From: Desulfocapsa sp.
GTDB taxonomy: Bacteria; Desulfobacterota; Desulfobulbia; Desulfobulbales; Desulfocapsaceae
DNA: 15,488 nt
Reading direction: 5' to 3'
Assembly: GCA_020717935.1 (NCBI GenBank)
Contig: DYDK01000014.1
Span: forward strand, 1-15,488
The stretch's first letter is position 1, and each line of letters opens with the position of its first letter. Position numbers and translations under genes: made by a program. Shown one piece after another: positions 7,701 to 13,070 of this stretch. Below the pieces are notes generated by a model. The model was not told where the DNA came from and made no database searches. It saw only the letters and a program-made list of their open reading frames with translations.

Positions 7701-8871
7701 TGCGAGGAGAACACTGGCCCAAGGTGATTATTATCAGGCTATGAAGGAGTATCAGGATATGGTTGACAAAAGCCCTTCTCCTGAATCTCTTTTTGATCTT
7801 GCCGGAATTTACAGTCGTCTTGGGCTGTTGGGGAAAGAGGCCTTGATTTATGAAGAGATGGAGAAAAAGAGTCCTCATTATCCTGAACTGGCTGAGGCTG
7901 TCAGTCGCAATGATCTCAAAAGAAAACCCAAGGCGATGCTTGATGGAGGATATTCATCTGCCAGTGGTCGTGATGGCTACCAGGATATTCAGCAGACGAG
8001 GGGGGGGGGCAGTGCGTGGATGATGCCAAGTCTTCGTCAGGACTTGGAAACCAGTTGGAGTATTATTCATGCCACTTCTCAATTGACTGATCAGACTCTC
8101 TGGCGAAATCGTTTTCTGGCGACATATGCTTTTTCTCCCCATTCTCATCTGGATTTTATCTCTCGAATTGGCGCTGAAAAACCGAGTGCCAATAAACCCG
8201 ATGAGGATGATCCACGAGTCTATTATGACATGACCCCCTTATATCATCTGGAGATACGAGGTCGAATAGGTGATGAATTACAGGGTTTTGCCCGTTTGCG
8301 TCAAGATGTGGTAGAGGATACGGTGCAAGCCTTGGAGCAGGGAATAAGTATGCGGGACATGGAAGGCGGATTGTCCTTAGATATTCTGCCGCGCCTGCTT
8401 GGTGGGGGAGAATATAGGTTCAGAGAGTACAGTGATGCCAATCATCAGAATCGCTATTTTGTCTGGGCATCCTATATTCTCCATAGTGAGCCAACCCTCT
8501 TGCAGGTGTCGTATGGTCAGGAATTGCAGCATAATTCTGACAACAATAAGGGCCGCAATTTCTTGCTTGAGAATGGATTTTCCCCGGGGGATCACCCTTA
8601 TTGGAGTCCGCACGAATATTGGCAAAATCAGGTCTCCGTTCATTTTAAGCATCAGTTGGCTGCCGATGCGTTGGGTCGGAGTACTCCTTCGTATTATACA
8701 CTGGAGTATTCTTTGGGGTATGAAGAAGGTGAATATGATAATCATCGTTTTGGCGGTGAAATTTTCCTTGAAATGAGTCGGCATTTCTTAGTAAGTAGCA
8801 ACTTTGATATACTTCAGGGGGGGCAGGAGATCCGCAAAGATATTGGTCTGTCACTCATTTACAGATTTTGA
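4705..8871 (+). CDS. Giant TPR protein with C-terminal outer-membrane beta-barrel, possible polysaccharide exporter
   Basis: The 1388-residue protein begins with a signal peptide (hydrophobic core about 17-36, likely cleavage after VSHA38). A long array of TPR-like helical hairpins follows from about residue 50 to 1070. The final 316 residues, from about 1073, have alternating beta-strand patterning (for example LYHLEIRGRI, FQGL-type and GEYRFREYSD stretches) and end in a terminal phenylalanine, as outer-membrane barrels do. This order matches PelB, BcsC and PgaA, which use periplasmic TPRs and a porin to export exopolysaccharide. No specific ortholog is claimed. The start is a GTG with no Shine-Dalgarno, 13 bp after the aminotransferase stop, so translational coupling is likely. 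A GTG at residue 16 is an alternative start that keeps the signal peptide. Ten consecutive G bases encode R1099-G1102 exactly at the TPR/barrel boundary. Confidence 0.88.
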   Translation: MSSFPAISSGANGSSVWRVVAIFCLFLSLSSLSLVSHAVSVDETIAPVRDIVITDTSKEPEWKGLWDKARELTRQKKYVEAALAYAQLLVLKENIEEASWEYGLVLIALADWEQAGIIMESLLSKAPQRTDYLLSAGLVALKKKEFARAATYYQSVYKRQAELDGQQVIEALDGLVAAFQGQGKDELAFPLMEQLYQHRPDDRILLQQLASHASTTSRFSVPGRREKAVLYYEKLVSQPKVEDLILLEAAMAFERCGQEDKAVPCWEKYLQRYPDYQLFQEKLADYLLKRGEKEAALPHLLILLAQGELKTDRHDHLLQQVGAIYLFDLQRPDKALPYYEELFRRRPENQGVVQEIAKIQDMLAQDMASRVGQEGAEAIWKKLAPVSPSRLAIYSSMVQSLEKNGNSKELRGALAVIHQHDPENQGVILRLAELFLEQHDLKQAEYFLGVLLPEICKEGGQKSRCLLANAQLAEQQGTLKAALVWYHRYLEVVPSDSAIRRHSLEVSAQLGWIAFYEEQYHFLRREAPSEREQLAMDLQYARVLLTNGLATKSKNLCQELMATRLGDDAFRAEIRLVLAKALHGEGNVFEAEQVLRKMVVDGADDAKILVTVLYQLVEFSLQSKDAELAWAWGTVLSEYAGDSLTLATYAQDGRNLSLLRARVLVMAGIMAGKLNQAIDTLQSYRDFLVQQRLSGSSALAMKYQADLLLAHLYLQDRQYDQAQTLIETLMKEHPFDKEPVVLARQLVDTGTTSKLRNPLGDNMSASSTDDTFLSLIQISQLEQRYGDSNAALKHARMALQKEPDSLLARNAEAHLLRALGDLDGAVLALHSLVVDYPQELGFARQLLEVEFQQASFQQIIATLIPSWPPSAEKTIMAFPDTTHLAVWQKLILARSLWADHQWVAAIAIYNALLQPAVELLFTEKMAEKQAQLVLPPPKQSFWNLISLTRPAEPDRLTVAMAPAFVMDRTQGAAASTGAEVGVDLYALFRWQGLVAEELSARRTLAQGDYYQAMKEYQDMVDKSPSPESLFDLAGIYSRLGLLGKEALIYEEMEKKSPHYPELAEAVSRNDLKRKPKAMLDGGYSSASGRDGYQDIQQTRGGGSAWMMPSLRQDLETSWSIIHATSQLTDQTLWRNRFLATYAFSPHSHLDFISRIGAEKPSANKPDEDDPRVYYDMTPLYHLEIRGRIGDELQGFARLRQDVVEDTVQALEQGISMRDMEGGLSLDILPRLLGGGEYRFREYSDANHQNRYFVWASYILHSEPTLLQVSYGQELQHNSDNNKGRNFLLENGFSPGDHPYWSPHEYWQNQVSVHFKHQLAADALGRSTPSYYTLEYSLGYEEGEYDNHRFGGEIFLEMSRHFLVSSNFDILQGGQEIRKDIGLSLIYRF
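8000..8009 (+). repeat. Homopolymeric G10 tract, candidate slipped-strand phase-variation site
   Basis: Ten consecutive G residues lie inside the TPR/beta-barrel gene. The intact frame needs ten. Removing one G brings TGA at 8021-8023 into frame. Adding one G brings TGA at 8088-8090 into frame. Both outcomes remove the whole barrel while leaving the TPR region. G or C tracts of this length mediate phase variation of surface genes in other bacteria. That the tract varies here is inference. Confidence 0.75.
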
Positions 8872-8937
8872 CCGATGCAATCGATCTTCATCGCTTGTAT
8901 CAATGAATAGGCCTTGGCAGATAATAGACAAAAGGGC

Positions 8938-8969
8938 TTTTTTTTTTGCAGAAAGTTAAGTTTTTTTTT
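8938..8969 (+). repeat. Paired poly-T tracts (T10 and T9) in the greA leader
   Basis: T10 at 8938-8947 and T9 at 8961-8969 lie between the exporter-like gene and greA. A short hairpin (TGCTG, AGAA loop, CAGCA at 8972-8985) and another T-rich stretch (8995-9000) follow. The hairpin is too weak and the first T-run lacks a GC-rich stem, so a true intrinsic terminator is not convincing. Length-variable T tracts could affect transcription or pausing before greA. Confidence 0.45.
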
Positions 8970-9001
8970 ACTGCTGAGAACAGCAAGTTATTTGTTTTTT
9001 C

Positions 9002-9006
9002 GGAGG
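9002..9006 (+). promoter_or_regulatory. Shine-Dalgarno GGAGG deciding the greA start
   Basis: GGAGG, five bases before ATG at 9012, is the clearest ribosome-binding site in the cluster. It places the greA start at MVERVPMSMRGY and not at an upstream in-frame ATG (8946), which would add 22 residues encoded largely by T-rich sequence. Confidence 0.85.
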
Positions 9007-9011
9007 AAAAA

Positions 9012-9497
9012 ATGGTTGAACGAGTACCAATGTCTATGCGGGGGTATCAGAAATTGCGAGATGAACTGCAACGACTTGAAAAAACAGATCGTTTTGAGGT
9101 GGTTAAGGCTATTGAGGTGGCACGAGCCCACGGTGATCTCAAGGAAAACGCCGAATATCATGCTGCCAAAGAACGGCAGGGGCATATTGAAGGACGAATC
9201 AAGGAACTCAAGGATAAACTGGGTCGGGCTGAGGTGATTAATTGTATGGAAGTGCCGATTCAGCGGGCAGTCTTTGGGACGGTAGTCTCGTTGATAGATA
9301 TGGAAACAGATGAGGAACTCAGTTATCAGCTTCTGGGTACGGAAGAGTCTGATGTAAAAAAAGGTTCGATTTCTGTATTTTCACCACTGGGCAGGAGCAT
9401 TCTTGGCAAAGAGGTGGGAGATGATGTGAAGGCCAAGACCCCTGGCGGAACCCGTGAATTTGAGGTGATTGATATAACGACCTCTTCATTTTCCTGA
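9012..9497 (+). CDS. greA: Transcription elongation factor GreA
   Basis: GreA enters the RNA polymerase secondary channel and stimulates cleavage of backtracked transcripts, restarting arrested complexes. The 161-residue product has the normal length. The N-terminal coiled coil (about 8-75) carries the signature GDLKENAEYHAAKERQ at 41-56, with the acidic tip residues D42 and E45 that coordinate the catalytic metal. The C-terminal FKBP-like domain contains GTVVSLID, SPLGRSILGKEVGD and a final FEVIDI. The start is set by GGAGG at 9002-9006. The gene lies 140 bp after the exporter-like gene and only 4 bp before the large glycosyltransferase, so it is probably co-transcribed with the latter. Finding a general transcription factor inside a surface-glycan cluster is unusual. 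Whether the genome holds a second greA cannot be seen here. Confidence 0.97.
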   Translation: MVERVPMSMRGYQKLRDELQRLEKTDRFEVVKAIEVARAHGDLKENAEYHAAKERQGHIEGRIKELKDKLGRAEVINCMEVPIQRAVFGTVVSLIDMETDEELSYQLLGTEESDVKKGSISVFSPLGRSILGKEVGDDVKAKTPGGTREFEVIDITTSSFS

Positions 9498-9501
9498 TCG
9501 T

Positions 9502-12021
9502 ATGATTAAAAAAGTATCCATCTTTCTTCAGCAGAAACTGATTGCAATCTGGTTTTTCCTGACCGATGCCAGATACAGGGTTATTTGCCGGTCGGGGCTT
9601 TTTGATGAGAAGTATTATCTTGCAAGTAATCCTGATTTGACCAGATGGGCACTCTTTCCGCTGGCTCATTATGTTCGTAAAGGCTGGCGTGAAGGCCGTC
9701 AACCTAATCCTTTCTTTGATCCTCGTTTTTATCTCCTAACATATCCAGATATTAGAGAAAATTCCTTAGAGCCTTTTGTTCATTATCTTCAAGAGGGATG
9801 GCGCAAAGGGTATGTCCCGTCGCCCCACTTTTTTCCTGATTATTATTTGGCACAAAGACCATTGTTTCCCGATACTATCGGCAATCCCCTCGCCTATTAT
9901 CTGTATTATGGATCCCATGAAAGTAAAAAGGCCATACCCTATTTTGATCCTGATTATTATCAGAAGATTTATCCTGATGTCGTCCAGAGTGGGCTCCACC
10001 CCCATTACCATTATCTAACAATCGGTGCTCTTGAACAGAGGAATCCCAGCCCTTTTTTCGATGTTGCCTGGTATCTGGATAGAACTCCAGTCTTACGAAC
10101 TTTGTCTTTTGAGCCGGTGACTCACTATATAGAATTTGGGGCAGGAGAGGGAAAGAGTCCATTGCCTCTTTTTGATCCGCAGTATTATCGACAACAGAAT
10201 CTCGATGTTGATCCGCGAGGAGATCTGTTCACTCATTATCTCACTGTTGGTCTTGCTGAGGACAGGCGTCCGAGCAGGTGGTTTGATCCTGGCTTTTATC
10301 GTCGTTTGTATCTCGCTCATGTCGGTACGGATTTGTCCCCTTTGGAGCATTACCTGGAAATCGGAGTCCATGAACAGCGCTATCCTGATCCCCTAGTGCA
10401 GGATCTACCCCAAAAACCGCTGATTTCCCTTGTTGTTCCCGTGTACAATGTCGAGGAACATTATCTTAATAATTGCATTCGTTCCGTCTTGTACCAGGCA
10501 TATCCCCATTGGGAGCTCTGTCTCGCCGATGATTGCAGCAGCCAGCCCCATGTCCGCCAGGTTCTTGAAAAATGGGCACAAAGAGATCCGCGGATTAAAG
10601 TGACTTTTCTGGAGAGCAATCAGGGAATATCCGGGGCGACCAATGCGGCTGCCGCCCTTGCCACCGGAAAGTACATTGCCTTCCTTGATAATGATGATGA
10701 ATTGACCGTGGACTGTCTCTATCAGGTGGCCAAAGTAATCGGTGAAACCGGGGCTGATCTTCTTTATACGGATGAAGATCTGGTCGGGGACGATGGCAGC
10801 AGGCTAAGTGTTTTTTACAAGCCCGGATTCAATTCAGAGCTGTTATTGTCTCACAATTACATCACTCACCTGCTGGTAAGTCGTCGAACATTGTTTGAGG
10901 CGGCGGGCGGGCTTGACGCGCAATATGATGGGGCGCAGGATTATGATCTTGTCCTGAAACTGAGTGAACAGGCGGGGAGAATCGTCCATATTCCCCAAGT
11001 GCTTTATCATTGGCGGGCCTCGGAGACATCAACCAGCATCAATCACGAGCAGAAGTCGTATGCCGATGAAGCCGGCCGCAAGGCCCTGATTGGCGCCATG
11101 AGAAGAAGGGGAATTGAGGCTGAGGTGCAGGCGACGGACTGGAAGTTTTACTATCGGGTGGAGCGAAAGCTGCTCACCAGGCCGCTTGTCTCTCTTCTGG
11201 TCTATTGGCATAACGACCTCGCTGATGTCGCGGCCTGGGTTCGTTCATTGCTTGCGGTGACCGCCTATGACCGGTTCGAGATACTAGTGCTGGTGAGCGG
11301 CGCAGCCGATAAGCAGGCCTCTTGTCGGTTGGCCTTGAGCGAAATTGGAGATACTCTTGTTTGCCTGGAAGCCCCAGAGGATCTGAGCCAGGCGGCGTTG
11401 TATAACCTTGCCGCTAAGCAGAGCCGGGGTGAATTCCTGGTTTTTATTGATGGAGATGTGACAATTCAAGCAGCCGATTGGCTTGAAAGGCTTCTCGTTC
11501 AGGCCCAGCAAAAAGGAGCTGGGGCGATTGCTCCCCGTTTGCAGAAAATGGGGGAGGGGGAGGAGGCGATAGAAACGCTTCCCTGTTTGAGCAATGATTC
11601 CTCTTGGTATTATTTGAACTTTGTGCAGCAATGTTCCCTGCACATGAACGGCTTGCAGTGGTCACAAAAGGTGCTGGCGGTTTCCTGGGATTTATGCCTG
11701 GTGTCGCAAGAACTCTTTGCCCTTTGTGCTGGTTTTGATGATAAAAATATGCCCTCCTTGTTTTGGGGTCTCGATTTTTGCCTGCGAGTGCGTGAACAGG
11801 GATATGAGAACCTCTCTCTTTCTTGTGGGCTTGGTGAGCGGGGAGAGAGAAAATACATGGATGATCAGGGAGAACCCGCAGAGTGGGCACAGGAGCGCAG
11901 AGTATTCCAGGATCGCTGGCGAAAACATTTAGTGGAAGGAGATCCCTATTATAATGTGGGCGTTCTCGATAGGAAGCAGATTCCTGTTGATGAGTTTTTG
12001 CAATGGTATGCCGGCAGTTAG
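9502..12021 (+). CDS. Tandem GT2 glycosyltransferase with N-terminal 38-residue repeat array
   Basis: The 839-residue protein has three parts. Residues 34-298 are seven consecutive repeats of the FDPxYYxxxYPDVxxxxxxP-HYLxxGxxEgRxPsP type. Residues 306 to about 515 form a GT-A fold, GT2-type domain: LISLVVPVYN, a DDCS nucleotide-sugar motif at 343-346, DNDD at 396-399 (DxD-like metal site), YTDED at 422-426, GAQDYD at 477-482 and HWRA at 503-506. A second, more divergent GT2-like domain starts near 560 (RPLVSLLVYWHND) and has DGD at 650-652. Two-domain enzymes of this kind build O-antigens and rhamnans, usually on the cytoplasmic side of the inner membrane. No membrane span is evident beyond a hydrophobic stretch near 13-20. 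The start is 4 bp after greA, has no Shine-Dalgarno, and is probably translationally coupled. The sugar specificity is unknown. Confidence 0.92.
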   Translation: MIKKVSIFLQQKLIAIWFFLTDARYRVICRSGLFDEKYYLASNPDLTRWALFPLAHYVRKGWREGRQPNPFFDPRFYLLTYPDIRENSLEPFVHYLQEGWRKGYVPSPHFFPDYYLAQRPLFPDTIGNPLAYYLYYGSHESKKAIPYFDPDYYQKIYPDVVQSGLHPHYHYLTIGALEQRNPSPFFDVAWYLDRTPVLRTLSFEPVTHYIEFGAGEGKSPLPLFDPQYYRQQNLDVDPRGDLFTHYLTVGLAEDRRPSRWFDPGFYRRLYLAHVGTDLSPLEHYLEIGVHEQRYPDPLVQDLPQKPLISLVVPVYNVEEHYLNNCIRSVLYQAYPHWELCLADDCSSQPHVRQVLEKWAQRDPRIKVTFLESNQGISGATNAAAALATGKYIAFLDNDDELTVDCLYQVAKVIGETGADLLYTDEDLVGDDGSRLSVFYKPGFNSELLLSHNYITHLLVSRRTLFEAAGGLDAQYDGAQDYDLVLKLSEQAGRIVHIPQVLYHWRASETSTSINHEQKSYADEAGRKALIGAMRRRGIEAEVQATDWKFYYRVERKLLTRPLVSLLVYWHNDLADVAAWVRSLLAVTAYDRFEILVLVSGAADKQASCRLALSEIGDTLVCLEAPEDLSQAALYNLAAKQSRGEFLVFIDGDVTIQAADWLERLLVQAQQKGAGAIAPRLQKMGEGEEAIETLPCLSNDSSWYYLNFVQQCSLHMNGLQWSQKVLAVSWDLCLVSQELFALCAGFDDKNMPSLFWGLDFCLRVREQGYENLSLSCGLGERGERKYMDDQGEPAEWAQERRVFQDRWRKHLVEGDPYYNVGVLDRKQIPVDEFLQWYAGS
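9601..10395 (+). repeat. Coding array of seven 38-residue FDPxYY...HYL repeats
   Basis: Repeats begin at residues 34, 72, 110, 148, 186, 224 and 261 of the glycosyltransferase. All are 38 residues except the sixth, which is 37. Each opens with F-D/F-x-x-Y/W-Y, has a central P and H/Y-Y, and ends in a G...R/K-xPxP segment. The DNA copies have diverged, so this is an old protein repeat and not a recent tandem duplication. Similar FDxxYYLxxNPDV repeats occur in other glycosyltransferases. Their role is not established here. Confidence 0.9.
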
Positions 12022-12157
12022 AGTTTTTTATATTTGACTTGTGAAAAAGAGTCTCCTCGACTAATTTATGAGTTTTTTTGTTCAAGATCCTTGGGCCATA
12101 GGCGACGTCAGTCGATCATGAAGTCCTCTCCATTTTTATAAAGGTAAATCAGGCCCT

Positions 12158-13060
12158 ATGATCTCGGTTATTATTCCTGCGTATAATCACGAGCGGTTTA
12201 TTGGCGCAGCAGTCGAGAGTGTCCTTGGTCAATCCTGGACAGATCTTGAATTGCTGGTCATTGATGATGGCTCAACAGATAAGACGGCCGAGATTGTGCT
12301 AGGGTATAATGATCCCCGTCTGACCTATTTGTTTCAGGAGAATCAGGACGCCTTTAACACCATCAATCGCGGACTCGGGTTGGCGCGAGGGGACTATGTC
12401 GCGATCTTGAATTCAGACGATGTGTACACCCTTGATCGTCTTGAAAAGTTAGTTGCCCTCCAGCAGCAAACCGGGGCGCAGTGCCTTTTTACCGATGTTA
12501 TTCCGATATCTGACAGCAGCGAGGAATTTGTTGATCCCGCCTTTGGCTGGAACATCTGGCATCAAAAGAACAGGAACTTTTTTTTCCAGTGCGGTGACCT
12601 GTATACGGCCTTTCTGAAAGGCAATTTCATGGTGACAACCTCTAATCTCTTTATGACGGCCCAGGCCGTGAAAAAGGTCGGAAAATTTTGTTCTTTGCGC
12701 TATCTCCATGATTATGATTTTATTTTTCGCATGATGCTCGCTTTTCCCGGCCAGGTACATTATGTGCACAGCGAGAAACTTCTTTATTATCGCATCCATA
12801 GTGGCAACACCCTTGGAGAGGCGGCAATTACGGGGAGAGAACAGGATCGGGATGTGATCAGAAAGTACATGATGGCCAGAGTGCCAGATGAGTTGCAGGG
12901 GGTGGTCACCGCCGGGACAGATCGTTTGCTTGAGCTGGAACACGAGTTGGCCGAAGTAAGGAATTCTCTGCAAAAACCTGTTCTGCCGGGGATAAAAAAA
13001 CAGATAGCAATGTTGATCCGGTCAATTTCTGCCCGGATGAGTTCGCGATGTGGCAGTTGA
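12158..13060 (+). CDS. GT2 family glycosyltransferase
   Basis: The 300-residue protein transfers a sugar from a nucleotide donor, most probably during glycan assembly. The GT2 signature is intact: MISVIIPAYN at 1-10, DDGSTDKT at 36-43 (uridine or nucleotide binding), GDYVAILNSDD ending at 88 with the metal-binding SDD, and HDYDF at 184-188 in the acceptor/catalytic region. YYRIHSGNTL follows near 210-219. The last 45 residues are amphipathic and basic (TDRLLELEHELAEVRN and onward) and may dock on the membrane. It follows the tandem glycosyltransferase by 136 bp. That spacer has only a weak promoter-like pair (TTGTGA 12039, TAATTT 12062) and a distant AAAGG before the ATG, so both independent and operonic transcription are possible. 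Donor and acceptor are unknown. Confidence 0.93.
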   Translation: MISVIIPAYNHERFIGAAVESVLGQSWTDLELLVIDDGSTDKTAEIVLGYNDPRLTYLFQENQDAFNTINRGLGLARGDYVAILNSDDVYTLDRLEKLVALQQQTGAQCLFTDVIPISDSSEEFVDPAFGWNIWHQKNRNFFFQCGDLYTAFLKGNFMVTTSNLFMTAQAVKKVGKFCSLRYLHDYDFIFRMMLAFPGQVHYVHSEKLLYYRIHSGNTLGEAAITGREQDRDVIRKYMMARVPDELQGVVTAGTDRLLELEHELAEVRNSLQKPVLPGIKKQIAMLIRSISARMSSRCGS

Positions 13061-13064
13061 GGAG
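13059..13064 (+). promoter_or_regulatory. Shine-Dalgarno GAGGAG supporting the GTG start at 13071
   Basis: GAGGAG overlaps the stop codon of the preceding glycosyltransferase (TGA, 13058-13060) and stands six bases before the GTG at 13071. This spacing supports GTG as the true start of the HAD-like gene and implies coupled translation of the pair. Confidence 0.75.
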
Positions 13065-13070
13065 ATGTGA

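Noticed and set aside
7291..7878. 195-residue minus-strand open frame inside the TPR/beta-barrel gene
   Set aside because: It is antisense to a continuous coding region with a clear domain layout, with no independent support.
8817..8823. G7 run near the end of the TPR/beta-barrel gene
   Set aside because: It is shorter than tracts usually linked to phase variation and only about 50 bp from the stop codon. It is noted but not claimed.
8938..8985. Intrinsic terminator between the exporter-like gene and greA
   Set aside because: The only hairpin has a 5-bp stem and is not followed directly by a U-run. The T10 tract has no GC-rich stem before it.
8946..9011. Upstream in-frame ATG extending greA by 22 residues
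   Set aside because: GGAGG at 9002-9006 sits inside that extension at ideal distance from the ATG at 9012, and GreA family proteins begin near this methionine.
11444..12085. 213-residue minus-strand open frame opposite the tandem glycosyltransferase
   Set aside because: The low-complexity proline- and histidine-rich product has no motifs. The opposite strand carries clear glycosyltransferase coding sequence.
12578..12585. T8 run inside the GT2 gene as a second phase-variation site
   Set aside because: It encodes ordinary phenylalanines, and at eight T residues it is short for slippage. T runs of this size are common in this A/T-rich DNA.
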